The notes beneath the pieces were generated by a model. The model worked only from the letters and a program-made list of their open reading frames with translations, had not been told where the DNA came from and made no database searches. The position numbers and the translations under genes are program-made. A stretch of DNA of 64,000 bases from Bin80 sp965215475 (GTDB lineage: Bacteria; Bacteroidota; Rhodothermia; Rhodothermales; Bin80): contig OZ244061.1 in NCBI GenBank assembly GCA_965215475.1, forward strand, positions 2,790,001 to 2,854,000, in the 5' to 3' direction. How positions within the stretch are numbered: the first letter of the stretch is position 1; every line of letters starts with the position of its first letter. This document shows positions 1 through 10,369 of the stretch, piece by piece.

Positions 1-610
1 GGTTTGCTCGGGCCATCCGCCGCATGATTTCCATTTCTTCCTCATGGGAGGGATAGTCAATTTTGATCTTTAACATGAAGCGATCAACCTGTGCTTCAGG
101 TAGGGGATAGGTTCCTTCCTGTTCAATAGGGTTTTGCGTTGCAAGCACCAGGAACGGTTCTTCAAGCAGGAACGTGGTTTCCCCAATGGTAATTTGTCGC
201 TCTTGCATACTCTCCAGCAAAGCGCTCTGAACCTTTGCCGGGGAGCGATTGACCTCATCTGCGAGGACCATGTTTGCAAATAATGGTCCTTTTTTAATGG
301 AGAAATCCCCGGTCTGTTGATTATAGATCAGGGTGCCCAAAAGATCCGCAGGAAGAAGGTCAGGGGTAAATTGAATCCGTTGGAATTGTCCGCCAATGGA
401 CCGGGCAAGAGAGCTTACGGTGAGGGTCTTTGCTAGTCCGGGAACCCCTTCCAGTAATACATGTCCAGAGGCGAGCAGTCCAATGATCAGACGTTCAACC
501 ATATAGCTCTGTCCAACGATGACACGTCCGATCTCTTCCCGCAGATCATCGACAAATGCGCTCTCAATACGAATACGTTCGCTAACCTCAGCAAGATCAA
601 AATTGGCCAT
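1..610 (-). CDS. MoxR-family AAA+ ATPase (N-terminal part, cut by window edge)
   Basis: About 203 codons are readable, and the C-terminus lies beyond position 1. The start ATG is at 610-608 (M-A-N-F-D-L-A-E-V). A Walker A of the MoxR type (E-G-V-P-G-L-A-K-T) and a Walker B (L-A-D-E-V-N-R) are visible, followed by A-T-Q-N-P-I-E-Q-E-G-T-Y-P-L-P-E-A, which is a hallmark of MoxR ATPases. Family members act as chaperone-like ATPases, usually with a DUF58 protein and VWA-domain proteins encoded downstream; here those would lie to the left of the window. The exact client is unknown. The family call is firm. Confidence 0.93.
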   Translation of the reverse strand, partial: MANFDLAEVSERIRIESAFVDDLREEIGRVIVGQSYMVERLIIGLLASGHVLLEGVPGLAKTLTVSSLARSIGGQFQRIQFTPDLLPADLLGTLIYNQQTGDFSIKKGPLFANMVLADEVNRSPAKVQSALLESMQERQITIGETTFLLEEPFLVLATQNPIEQEGTYPLPEAQVDRFMLKIKIDYPSHEEEMEIMRRMARAN

Positions 611-892
611 GAAGCAGTGGTTTAGTCAAGCATGGGCGGGCTTACGCGATCTGGTCAATCATGTTCACCTGAGTCGTCCCTGGGAATCTTGATCTCGGCA
701 GTCACCTCCTGCTCTGGGTAGGTAACGGTTAAAGTCAGGGAATTCGGAAAATGAGTGATGAAAAAGGGAATTGACTGTATGTGTGCCCCCCTTACCTGCT
801 CTCTACTAGATCGCTGATGGAACATTCAGGCTTGTTTGGAATGTGATCGGGATCAGAGATCGCTCCGAGCATAGCAGTCAAGAGTCATAAGG

Positions 893-3800
893 CTACTTGG
901 TAATACGGCTGGAATTAATTCGGAGAAACGCAGCCATGATTGCAGGCAGGAGCACGATCAGAATTGCGGTAGTAATCATAATCCCAATTCCGAGCGATGC
1001 GGCAAACGGAGTCAAATACTGCGCCTGAATCGCCGGCTCCAGAATAAGCGGAGTGAAGGCTAAAAAGGTAGTCACGGAGGTTAACATGATGGGGCGGAAG
1101 CGACTCTTAGCCCCATCAATGATTGCTTGCCTTGGCGCAATTCCACTTTGAATACGACGATCAATGGAATCCATCATGACCAAGGCATCATTGATAACGA
1201 CACCGCTGAGGCCGAAAAATCCCAAGACTGAAGCAGAAGCAACACTGATCGGAATTCCCAGAATTACATGGCCAAGTAGAACGCCAATGAGGCCGAAAGG
1301 AACGATTGCCAGGAGCAGAAATGGCTTAAAGAAAGATCGTAGACCAATGGCTAACAGGGCAAAAATGGCTAACATTGCAAAGAGGAATCCGCGGTATAGA
1401 GCTCCCACCGACTCCAGTTGTTCCTGCTGTTCACCTCCAAAGGAATACGTTAATTCGGGATCGGAGGCAGTCAATTCTGCGAGAAATGTATTTTCAAGAA
1501 TTTCATTTGCCTGCCCCCCAGAGATTACGTCAGTATTCACGTCTGCGGTCACGGTGACGATTCTTAGTCCGTCTTTACGTCGGATCACAGGCTGAGAAGT
1601 TCCCATGTTGATGGAAGCTACCTGATGGATGGGTACTTTTGAGTTGGGCTGGGTTTGGATGAGATAGCTTTCAATGTCAGTAATTGATTCTCTCTCATCC
1701 GCCGGGAGTCTCGTATAGACCCGCACTTCGTCTTCCTCCCGCTGGAGTCTCACTGCTTCGACTCCAAAAAAGGCAGCTCGTACTTGCTGTGCTAGGTCTT
1801 CAACCGTAACACCAAGTGTCCGAGCGGCAGGTTGCAACTCCAGCTGCATCTCTCTGACTCCCGGTGCATGATCGGATCGGATATCAAAGATCCCTGCTAC
1901 AGTGTATAAATCATTGATCACGGAATCGGTTGCAGCAGCGAGACGTTCTGGATTTGAGTGGGATAGAACGACTTCCACGGGGTTCCCAAGATTAATTACA
2001 TTTCCGCTGAATGTGAGCCCTCGAACATAAGGGAGAAGCCCTACTTCTTCTCGCCAAGCCTGCACGATTGTGGTTGTAGATATATCGCGTTCCTGAGCAC
2101 TCAAGAGTTTGAATTCGATACTGGCAATATTTGATGGTGGATTCATGGTCGGAGCTGGATTAAGGCCTCCCCCCTCAAGGCGTGGCCCTTGACCAACCAC
2201 TAGGATGACTCCCATCAGTAGAGAAGGTGCCCCTTCAGGTCTTTGTTCATCCAGACGTTCAATGACTCGGAGTCCCTTAGCTTCCAGCTCTAGGGCAACT
2301 TCAAGAGTGCGTTCAGCAAGTGTTTCTTCTGGCATCTCAAGTGTGAGGGTGACAAAATCACCCTCAATGACCTCTGCAAGTGTAGTTGGAATCACACCTG
2401 CGGGTACCAGGGATAAGCAGAGGATGAAGATCCCGATGGTTCCAGACATGATGATCGCTGGATAATCGGTTGCAAAGCGAAGAGCCCGGTCAAGGGGGCC
2501 CTGCACAAATCTGGTCATCCATTGATCGATCGTAGTTCTGGTTCGGAAAAGAAACCGATCTGCTATGTTAGAGGGAGTCCAGTCTGAACCTGGTAGGTGA
2601 GATAGGTGACTTGGCAGAATAAAGAGTGCTTCGATGAGAGAAATGAGGAGCATCGCGATAATGATGGTCGGCAGTGCAAACCATACTTCTCCAATACCGC
2701 CGGGGATGAAGAATAGCGGAGTAAATGCGGCCACTGAAGTGAGAACCGCAAAGGTCAAGGCACCCTTGATTCTTCGGGCACCCCGGATTGCAGCAACCGG
2801 TCCAGGAAGGCCTGACATCCGCCGAGTATAAATCTGTTCCGCTACGACAATAGCATCATCGACAATGATCCCAATCGCCAGAAGAAATGCAAATAATGAA
2901 TTGGTGTTGAGTGCTAGATCAAGCCATAGCATAACGACCAGTGCCCCCATTCCAGAGGTAATCAAGCCTAGGATTACCCAAAGTGCAAGTCGAATTTCGA
3001 GAAATAGGGCGAGTGCAATGAATACTAGAATGAATCCTAGGAGACCATTTCGGACCAAGAGTTCCGCACGCTCCGAATAAGCAGGAGAGTCATCATTCCA
3101 TATACTGATCCCAATCTCATTGGGTAATGAGGGAATGAGTAGATCCTGGAGGTGAGCACGAATCGTGTCAGAAATATCTTTTACATCCTCTCCATCTCCC
3201 CGGTAGATCTCAACGAAAACTGCTGGCATACCTTGGTGCAGAACAATGATGTTTGAATCTTCAAACCCATCATGGATCGTTGCAATATCTCGGAGACGCA
3301 CAATGGTCCCGTCACTTTGAGCTACCACAACAAGCTCCTCAAAATCGAGTTGATCATAGTTTTGACCCAAAGTTCGTACTCGGACTTCAGATTCTTTGGT
3401 ATTGATGCTACCGGCAGACAGATTGAGCGAACTTTGGCGGATGACATGAGCAATATCTTCCAGCGTCAACCCAAGCGCGCGTAGAGTTGCGAGAGGGACT
3501 TCAATGGAGATCTCATAATCTTTAGTTCCATTGACCTCAACCAGAGAAATTCCAGGCAAGGTCTTTAATTCCTGTTTCACCTGATTCGCGAGTTCTTTTA
3601 GCGATCGTTCCGTGGCATCTCCGAAGAGAATCAATCGCATCACGCTGTTCCGGTTATCCATTTCTCGAAACTGTGGACGCTCTGCACCAGCAGGGAATGA
3701 GGAGATTCGTCCGACCGCAGCTTGGATTTCATCCATTGCTTCATTGATATCCGTTCTATCTTTCAACTGAACTCGAACGGATGCTACACCGGGGGCGGCC

Positions 3801-4081
3801 TGTGATCGGATTGACTTCACATCATCCAGCGTTTCCACTTGTTCTTCAATCTTGAGAATAATGGATTTTTCCACCTCTTCGGGAGACGCACCAGGATAGG
3901 CCATGAATACCTCAATCATATTGAAAGAGATTTTCGGCCAAGCTTCCCGTTTCAGACCTCCAAGTGAAATGATGCCGAGGATAATGATCCCAAACATCAA
4001 CAGGTTGGGTGCGATCCGATTAATCGCCATATAAGCGATCGGCCCGCGAGCTTCACCACCATAGAGGGATTCTTGGGTCAT
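893..4081 (-). CDS. RND efflux transporter permease (AcrB/HAE1-like)
   Basis: This 1062-residue protein has the usual length of an inner-membrane RND pump. Its order is a short cytoplasmic N-terminus, TM1 near residue 30, a large periplasmic porter loop, a TM2-6 block near residues 345-540, a second porter loop, and a final TM block near 900-1050. TM4 carries the proton-relay segment G-I-I-V-D-D-A-I-V-V-A-E. Such pumps export hydrophobic or amphiphilic compounds with a periplasmic adaptor and an outer-membrane channel. The adaptor gene lies 160 bp upstream on the same strand (4242-5429), so the two probably form an operon. No TolC-like gene is in the window. The substrate cannot be predicted. 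Confidence 0.95.
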   Translation of the reverse strand: MTQESLYGGEARGPIAYMAINRIAPNLLMFGIIILGIISLGGLKREAWPKISFNMIEVFMAYPGASPEEVEKSIILKIEEQVETLDDVKSIRSQAAPGVASVRVQLKDRTDINEAMDEIQAAVGRISSFPAGAERPQFREMDNRNSVMRLILFGDATERSLKELANQVKQELKTLPGISLVEVNGTKDYEISIEVPLATLRALGLTLEDIAHVIRQSSLNLSAGSINTKESEVRVRTLGQNYDQLDFEELVVVAQSDGTIVRLRDIATIHDGFEDSNIIVLHQGMPAVFVEIYRGDGEDVKDISDTIRAHLQDLLIPSLPNEIGISIWNDDSPAYSERAELLVRNGLLGFILVFIALALFLEIRLALWVILGLITSGMGALVVMLWLDLALNTNSLFAFLLAIGIIVDDAIVVAEQIYTRRMSGLPGPVAAIRGARRIKGALTFAVLTSVAAFTPLFFIPGGIGEVWFALPTIIIAMLLISLIEALFILPSHLSHLPGSDWTPSNIADRFLFRTRTTIDQWMTRFVQGPLDRALRFATDYPAIIMSGTIGIFILCLSLVPAGVIPTTLAEVIEGDFVTLTLEMPEETLAERTLEVALELEAKGLRVIERLDEQRPEGAPSLLMGVILVVGQGPRLEGGGLNPAPTMNPPSNIASIEFKLLSAQERDISTTTIVQAWREEVGLLPYVRGLTFSGNVINLGNPVEVVLSHSNPERLAAATDSVINDLYTVAGIFDIRSDHAPGVREMQLELQPAARTLGVTVEDLAQQVRAAFFGVEAVRLQREEDEVRVYTRLPADERESITDIESYLIQTQPNSKVPIHQVASINMGTSQPVIRRKDGLRIVTVTADVNTDVISGGQANEILENTFLAELTASDPELTYSFGGEQQEQLESVGALYRGFLFAMLAIFALLAIGLRSFFKPFLLLAIVPFGLIGVLLGHVILGIPISVASASVLGFFGLSGVVINDALVMMDSIDRRIQSGIAPRQAIIDGAKSRFRPIMLTSVTTFLAFTPLILEPAIQAQYLTPFAASLGIGIMITTAILIVLLPAIMAAFLRINSSRITK

Positions 4082-4241
4082 TCGTGAGTGCTTATTGCAA
4101 TCTGGGAAGGCCCACCTCTGTCATGAAAACGATTCCTCTTCGGTCGGAGGCAGAGAGGAATCCAGTATAGCATGAACAGATCATGGATGTTAGCCGTGAT
4201 CAATGGGAGAGTACGTTGGTGACTTTCAGTGAGGAGTTGGT

Positions 4242-5429
4242 TCATGATCCGGTCCGTACTGACATTCCATCAACGGCCCCTTGCAATCCGCTTACCACCA
4301 CCTGCTGTCCATCTTCAAGTGCGCCCGTCACATATACTTCATCTTCTGATCGTTGCAGAATCTGGACAGGGACACGGCGTAGCGTTTCGTTTTCCACGAT
4401 CCATACTTCATTATCTGGCTTAAGGGCGGACCGACGTATTTTGAAGAATTGTTGGGGAAATGTTCCATCAATCTGTACATCCACAAACTTACCAATCAAA
4501 AGGGGCGGAATGTTGTCCGATTGCTGCGGATCATGGATCTCCATGCCAGACCCGAGGGGATCAGGTACTTGAATAATGATTTCAATTGTACGTGTCTCTG
4601 GTTCAAGGGATGCTTCGGCGCGATCTACATACCCATTCCATGAATAACGACGATCTCCATACCTAGCAATCACACGTGCGGAAACCTTCGTACGATTCGT
4701 ACCTGGTTTTAATCCCCAAAGTCCAGGGATAAGATTTGCACTCTCATCTGGAAGGGATACAACAACTTCAACAGCGTCAACAGCATAGATATGCCCGACA
4801 CTTTGACCTACGGTTACATACTGTCCCAGAGTGATGGATTCATTCACTACGGCGGCCGTAAAAGGGCTTTGAACCGCGGTGCGGGATAGACGCGATTCGG
4901 CTTCAGCCAAAGCCGCCTTATCTCGATCCAGAGAGGCCTGGACAGCCTTTATTTGTGGTTCCCACAAAGCAAGCGGGCTCGGCAATTCTGCACCCTCTTG
5001 ACGGGTCCAACCTTCAAATTGTCTCCCGGCAATTTCGGCTTCTGCAGTGACACGCATCAACTCAACCTCTTGGACGGCTACGTTTGCTTGTGCGCGACTC
5101 AATTGGCTCAGATAGTCCGTATCATCAATCCTGAATAGAGTGTCTCCAGAAGAAATTTGTCCTCCACTCCGAAAAACTGGGTTCACCCATACGACTCGGC
5201 CGGAAACCTCGGCTATGACGGATAGTTCTGAATGCGGTTGAACTGTGCCTCCACCATAGATGGGAATCACGTCTGACCCACGGATTACAGAGGCTGTACT
5301 CACAAATGGTGTACGGGATGGGGGAGATTGGCGGGCAGTCTCTGGTCGTTGAGCAACGAGGATGATTGCTAGAGCTACAAACACAATGAGGATAATTCCT
5401 GCAATCAAAAAGCTGATTTTTCGGCCCAT
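4242..5429 (-). CDS. RND efflux periplasmic adaptor (membrane fusion protein)
   Basis: This 395-residue protein has one N-terminal hydrophobic anchor (about residues 7-27: F-L-I-A-G-I-I-L-I-V-F-V). A biotinyl-lipoyl half-motif (S-G-D-T-L-F-R-I-D-D-T-D-Y) precedes a helical hairpin (about 110-190), the second lipoyl half (Q-S-P-F-T-A-A-V-V), a beta-barrel and a membrane-proximal domain ending near V-S-G-L-Q-G-A-V-D-G. This is the AcrA/HlyD architecture. It should bridge the RND permease encoded immediately downstream to an outer-membrane channel. The order adaptor then permease is the standard operon arrangement. Confidence 0.93.
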   Translation of the reverse strand: MGRKISFLIAGIILIVFVALAIILVAQRPETARQSPPSRTPFVSTASVIRGSDVIPIYGGGTVQPHSELSVIAEVSGRVVWVNPVFRSGGQISSGDTLFRIDDTDYLSQLSRAQANVAVQEVELMRVTAEAEIAGRQFEGWTRQEGAELPSPLALWEPQIKAVQASLDRDKAALAEAESRLSRTAVQSPFTAAVVNESITLGQYVTVGQSVGHIYAVDAVEVVVSLPDESANLIPGLWGLKPGTNRTKVSARVIARYGDRRYSWNGYVDRAEASLEPETRTIEIIIQVPDPLGSGMEIHDPQQSDNIPPLLIGKFVDVQIDGTFPQQFFKIRRSALKPDNEVWIVENETLRRVPVQILQRSEDEVYVTGALEDGQQVVVSGLQGAVDGMSVRTGS

Positions 5430-6512
5430 TAGGTCTCCGCTGTGGTGAAATTTAAAATGGAGAGAGACAAATCTCTATGAAATTGGAATTCCATGAGGCA
5501 TATGCGCTTTTTATCATGTTTTGGCTGATGTTTCCTGAATGCTACGCATGGATTCTTTAGGAGCACGGATTTCAAGTAAGGGTGTTCTATAGAATTTACT
5601 ACGATCTACCAGTCATGTTCTCCAACATAACTTTATCACGCACAGACGGTGCTATCGTGTTTCGGCCTATAGTTATAGGTGGAAACAAAGCCCACTGTTG
5701 CATAAAAAATACGGTAAAATGATTATAGACAAGCTATACTACACAGGGCCATTGTCATGGCAGAATTTGATTTGTTGATTCAAGATGCTGGTAAAACCAG
5801 ATACTGAGAATTCAAAAATGATTTTCGAGAATTACTCTAAGGTCCAGAAATAGCTCAGATTCGTTGGATCTCATGACAAGCTATTTGGTGAGGATAAATG
5901 CGGTTTTTAAAATAGGGAGCAGATGGTCAGGTTTTTGTGCGAATTCTCCGAGTTCTGTTCAGCACCTAGAATGCATCCAAAATGAACATTCCCATTTCAT
6001 TCCAAACAGTCTGAGATGAATAGGTTCAAAGACTGCACTTTCATCCAATCTGACTTGGTGTTCTCCCAACTCAGTTTTGTTCGTCTGGCTAAGTTTTGTG
6101 GAGTCATTTCCTGCAAGAGGCCTGCGTTTTCGATCTTTTCGGAACTTCTTCCCCTCTAAATCAAGCAGAAATATTGCTCTAAAAAACCTGTAAGAGGCTT
6201 TTTGTCACTGAACCGCTTCGTAGCCAACTATGTCGCGTTTGCCTTTGATCGCATCGGCCCAAAACCACATTGGATGTCTCTGAGCGCGCCAAGAAAAAGC
6301 TTCGCCTCAGTGTAAACGGAATCTGGCGAATCGGATGGGATTCTTCGATTACGAGAAGCACAGGGGCCGCAACAAAGGTAGATCCTGTATTACGGGGCAC
6401 TGGTAAAAGTGTCAAGCTCTTCATTGAAACCTATTCTTCCATACCCTACCAACGAGTTATCTCAGCATATGGTATGGTTATAACTCAGGATCAATCTAAC
6501 GGAACGGTCTTG
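5430..6512. other. Intergenic region without recognisable gene
   Basis: About 1.1 kb of AT-leaning DNA lies between the start of the adaptor gene and the end of the coiled-coil repeat gene. Short open frames exist on both strands (for example near 6180-6540), but none has a recognisable domain or plausible composition. I see no RNA gene. It may be decayed coding or mobile DNA. Confidence 0.5.
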
Positions 6513-7397
6513 TCACGGAGTAGAGATAGGCTGGGTGGTTGATGGCAGGATCTCTGCTTGCGTAAGGATTCCTTCCTTGCCAAGTATTTGAACCACGAGT
6601 CCTTGCACTTGTCCATTCAGTTTGTACATCTTACCTGACAAAGTAGCAATTTCAGCATTCATCTCCTTCTGCTCCGTCTCAACTTTCTCTATGGAGGCAG
6701 TCAGCCTCGTCTCAACTTTGTCGATTCTATCGGTGAGACCGGTTTCAACTTTGTCGATTCTATCGGTGAGACCGGTTTCAACTTTGTCGATTCTATCGGT
6801 GAGACCGGTTTCAACTTTGTCGATTCTATCGGTGAGACCGGTTTCAACTTTGTCGATCCTATCGGTAAGACTAGTTTCAACTTTGTCGATCCTAGTTTCA
6901 ACTTTGTCGATTCTATCGGTGAGACCGGTTTCAACTTTGTCGATTCTATCGGTGAGACCGGTTTTAACCTCGTCGATTCTATCGGTGAGACCGGTTTTAA
7001 CCTCGTCGATTCTATCGGTGAGACCGGTTTTAACCTCGTCGATTCTATCGGTAAGACTAGTTTCAACTTTGTCAATCCTATCGGTAAGACTAGTTTCAAC
7101 TTTGTCGATCCTAGTTTCAACTTTGTCGATCCTAGTTTCAACTTTGTCGATCCTATCGATAAGATCGGTTTTAACCTCGTCAATCCTGTCGGTAAGACTA
7201 GTTTCAACTTTGTCGATCCTAGTTTTAACTTTGTCGATTGAAGCGGTAAGTCTAGCCTCATTCCTGTCAATCCTAGCATTCGTTTGCTCTATGGAACGAG
7301 CAAGCTTTCGGGATGACAGCGAAATAATACTGACCAAGGAACCAATGATCAAAAAAACCGAAGCCCCTGCGGCTAGGTAAAGATCAAATGCATCCAT
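6513..7397 (-). CDS. Membrane-anchored coiled-coil protein with 11-residue tandem repeats (paralogue A)
   Basis: With the start placed at ATG 7397, the product is 294 residues: M-D-A-F-D-L-Y-L then a single hydrophobic helix (A-A-G-A-S-V-F-L-I-I-G-S-L-V-S-I-I), directly followed by coiled coil. A longer open frame reaches 7499, but its extra 34 residues contain no signal and would precede the helix. The centre consists of about 15 tandem 11-residue units of the type T-D-R-I-D-K-V-E-T-G-L, some shortened to 7 (T-R-I-D-K-V-E). The tail E-M-N-A-E-I-A-T-L-S-G-K-M-Y-K-L-N-G-Q is also coiled coil. Function is unknown. Its design (helix plus repeat stalk) matches that of two other proteins in the window, although here the anchor is N-terminal. 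Confidence 0.7.
   Translation of the reverse strand: MDAFDLYLAAGASVFLIIGSLVSIISLSSRKLARSIEQTNARIDRNEARLTASIDKVKTRIDKVETSLTDRIDEVKTDLIDRIDKVETRIDKVETRIDKVETSLTDRIDKVETSLTDRIDEVKTGLTDRIDEVKTGLTDRIDEVKTGLTDRIDKVETGLTDRIDKVETRIDKVETSLTDRIDKVETGLTDRIDKVETGLTDRIDKVETGLTDRIDKVETGLTDRIDKVETRLTASIEKVETEQKEMNAEIATLSGKMYKLNGQVQGLVVQILGKEGILTQAEILPSTTQPISTP
6712..7242 (-). repeat. In-frame tandem 33-bp repeats
   Basis: Units of 33 bp (on the + strand, variants of TTTCAACTTTGTCGATTCTA followed by TCGGTGAGACCGG) are repeated head to tail, with some 21-bp short units. Neighbouring units are identical or differ by one to three bases, which indicates recent expansion. Because the unit length is a multiple of 3, gain or loss keeps the coiled-coil gene open. 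Confidence 0.9.
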
Positions 7398-8437
7398 AAC
7401 AGACCACAAATACGGTGAATTAAGAAGGTGAACCCGGCTGAAATAGAATGGTTCCCCACATGTGGATGCTCTTGTTGGGGTATGCCAATCTGATACCATC
7501 TAGACACAATCTCTAGCGATGGAATAATTATGCGAGATTGGCTGAACTCCGTTTCCATAGCTTCAACTCGCTCGCTCGGCATGGAAAAGATTCATCTCAC
7601 CAATAGCTCTCGAACCCCGAAGGTAATGGAAGAGATGGCGAAACTTTGAACGAACCCTAACAAGGCGCGACAACTACGGATCAAGGGGTTCGGAAACCGA
7701 GATACTCCAACGGTTATGATCACCAATCAGATGAACCGAACCGCCACCCAACTCATTGCTCGTTATGCACGCTGAATGATCATTGAAGAGGTCATTCGTG
7801 ATTCCATCAAATTCTTTCATATGGATGCATGGAGTTCCGTGGTTCCTATACGGATCAATCGCGCACTTTACCGGCTTCTTTGCACATGCATGGGGGAGGG
7901 TAGGAACATGCGGAAGCAAAGCTCCTCTTTCGGGATTTGGTTTGACTCGGTGGAAACGTCACCATCACCGAGCAGGGAATTCGGGTAAACTTGTGCTTAA
8001 GGGCAAAGACCTGCTTACTCAAAAAATCTGGATATCACGAATCCCGTGGCTGAATCATAAATTGCTCCGGGTGCAACTCTTGAAATGCCCGTAATTTTTC
8101 ACAGCATAAAATCCGCTCGGAAATCCAGGTAGGAGAATCGCCAGAGTTCAAAAAAGGTCGAATGGAAACGTTGTTTTTGGACGCATCCTAAGTATGAATA
8201 ATGGATAAGTTACTCAAAAAGAGCATTTGCTATACCCATGTGGAATAACGAAGAATCTCGGAGTGAATAAGATCACTGAGGTGGAGTAAGAATCACAAAG
8301 GTCAAGGCACCTTGATTTTCAGTGGATGGATCGCTCATTTCCGCGTAAAAGATGAAGGTAATTCGAGACGACGTAGAAACAAACGGCACTAATCGTATAC
8401 AGAGATGTTTTAGGAACAAAGCAGAGATTTGGTTATC
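7398..8437. other. Intergenic region without recognisable gene
   Basis: About 1 kb lies between the coiled-coil gene and the left end of the ISNCY element. Small open frames (for example 7783-8094) have no recognisable domain. I see no RNA, operon or repeat structure. Confidence 0.5.
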
Positions 8438-8460
8438 TAGTGCCTGCCAAAAACCCCCCT
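8438..8460 (+). repeat. Left terminal inverted repeat of the ISNCY element
   Basis: The 11-bp core TAGTGCCTGCC is followed by an A-run and a C-run. It matches, in inverted orientation, the segment ending at 10367 and also both ends of the adjacent 333-bp element. Confidence 0.75.
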
Positions 8461-8708
8461 ATTTTGGAAAAATCGGCATCAATGATGGCATTCCCAAAAT
8501 CAATTTTAACCTCATGCATCCCTATCCTCAACGGCACTTCCCAGTTGGCCCAGAAGAACCTTGTGCCTGAGTATTAAATCAAGTGATGATTCTATGTATT
8601 TTGTCAATTTCAATTTAGTAAACGGCATTCGTTTTGGCAACATTGTGCAGTCCAGACCCACCTCCAATCGTAGAGTGAAGTCCCTTTCTGCCTTGATCGG
8701 GGAAGGGA

Positions 8709-10145
8709 CTACGCTGCTCGGCGTAGCAAGGTGCGTTCACGTTCCATCCACATCATCCCTATGCGACATAAATTGGTCGCAACCACACTTGCTCCGATCG
8801 TTCGCGCAACCCCGGCCTTCCCTCCTTTCGTGCGAATGCGCCCCCCGCCATGCTGCTCCAAACAGTTGATGCGAGACTCAATGCCGGCATGACGACGACG
8901 TTTCTCTTGAAATTCAGGGGCCGACTCTCGCTCTTTTTCCGCCTTGTTTTTGTTCCCTTTTTTTGGGGAGTATCACGTGTACCTCCAATCCAGATACGGC
9001 ATCAAAATTACCGGGAGACCAGAACCCTAGATCAAAACGGATGGAGGCGATATTTGAATAGAGTTCCGTGTACTTGGTGGCGAGGGGAACCGTCATCTCC
9101 ACATCGGATTCGGTCCACATGATCTCCCATCCAAGAATCAAGCGGTGTTCCTCTTCAAGGACGCACACGGGAACTCCCCATTCCACTTCGTTCGGATACC
9201 TTTTCCCTTTTCGGCACCAACGCGTATCCTCTGCATGAAGCGATAAAAGCTTTTCTGCATTGGGAATACGTTCCCCGTCCATCAAACGACGATGAACCAA
9301 GTTCATCTGTCGTTCAAATTGCCCAATGGCGGTCTCTAACCGCGAAATCCACTTGGATTCGGGATCAATCTTCCTGATCTGATCAAGGACAAGATGGCAT
9401 TTTTTGATCCGCGCAAAGCAGAGGCTCAGAGAGACCGGAATCAACTCTGGATACTTGGCTCGTTTTTGAGAGGTATGGATGGCAAGATCGGCGTTGCCAA
9501 GCGTACCCCTCAGATGTTGAATTTGCCTCCACCCCGTGAGGTCGTCATACGTATCAGGACCAAGGTTCTCAAACGCCTGAAATGCAATCCGCATGCTCTT
9601 CAAAACGGAATCTCGTAGGATACGTACGTCATGAGGAGTCTCAACATGGGACTCCGCCACATAGGAATCACAGCGTACTTCCAACGGGGGAACCCCCCAA
9701 GATCTCATGACCATGCTTCACGATGATTTGATGGGTCTTTGCCCACATCTTTTCGGGAACCAAAGCGACATGGTTGATCACCGTTTGTTGGGTATATTTG
9801 AGGGCTCCATCAAAGTCAAAGGCATCATGCTGGAGCAGCTGGCGAACGAGCTGATCGTAATTGACTATATGGGTCAACCGGTCAAAATCACAGTTCAATC
9901 CCACTTTGAGCATCGCGAAAACAAAGATGCGCCCGGTATCCATCCCCGGTCGGCCATTCTCCTGGTCAACCGTTGCTCCGATGCCGTTTTGGAGAACCTC
10001 CAAAATAGCATGCAGATCACTGGATTCCCATAGGGACTTCAAGGCCAAGATTGCAGGGAATATCATCTCTGGAACGGGTATCTATCTGGATCTCCTCAAT
10101 GGGAACACCCCCACAAGTCGGTGCAACCGTATGCGTCTTTCGCAT
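8709..10145 (-). pseudogene. ISNCY-family transposase, frameshifted
   Basis: Reading on the minus strand from ATG 10145 (M-R-K-T-H-T-V), the family's N-terminal motif I-D-T-R-S-R-D-D-I-P breaks near 10060. It continues in another frame as A-I-L-A-L-K-S-L-W, with the typical N-G-R-P-G-M-D-T-G-R-I-F-V. A second shift falls near 9690, just before R-C-D-S-Y-V-A-E-S-H-V-E-T-P. A third is near 8930, after which R-H-A-G-I-E-S-R-I-N-C-L-E-Q-H-G and the C-terminus end at TAG 8711-8709. The order and motifs fit ISNCY transposases of about 470 residues. At least three frame breaks mean that no active enzyme is made. Confidence 0.85.
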
Positions 10146-10344
10146 CGTAATTTTAGGGGATAAGAACGTCGAAGATTTTTGAATCCTTGGGCTAAATCTT
10201 AGCACATTCATGCGAAAACGACCAAGATACCGTTGATATCCCCAGAAATGACATGGTTTCACGATAAAGGGGTAAATTCTTCGGCGAAGATACGGGGGCC
10301 TTAAAAGGCTTAAATGATGCTTTTCTACCCAAATTGGACTATAT

Positions 10345-10367
10345 TAGGGGTTCTTGGGCAGGCACTA
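10345..10367 (-). repeat. Right terminal inverted repeat of the ISNCY element
   Basis: Read on the minus strand it begins TAGTGCCTGCCCAAGAACCC. The first 11 bases are identical to the left end at 8438. Confidence 0.75.
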
Positions 10368-10369
10368 TC

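Larger units (their letters stand above)
8438..10367 (-). mobile_element. Decayed ISNCY-type insertion sequence with terminal inverted repeats
   Basis: The ends are imperfect inverted repeats. The left end starts TAGTGCCTGCC followed by AAAAACCCCCC at 8438. The right end, read inward from 10367 on the minus strand, starts TAGTGCCTGCC followed by CAAGAACCCC. Between them lies one transposase gene broken by frameshifts. The element is about 1.93 kb. Its right end is separated by only two bases (TC) from the left end of a small element with the same termini. The boundary call rests on the matching termini; target duplications were not clear. Confidence 0.75.

Noticed and set aside
893..5429. RND pump and adaptor as a sterol exporter of the BstA type
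   Set aside because: The permease is an ordinary AcrB/HAE1-type pump, lies 8 kb away behind mobile-element debris and has no BstB/BstC-like neighbours.
6712..7242. CRISPR array
   Set aside because: The 33-bp repeats are contiguous without spacers and encode a coiled coil in frame.
6622..7380. 252-codon open frame on the + strand through the repeat region
   Set aside because: It is the antisense shadow of the repetitive coiled-coil gene; repeats without stops open several frames at once, and it has no start context or domain.
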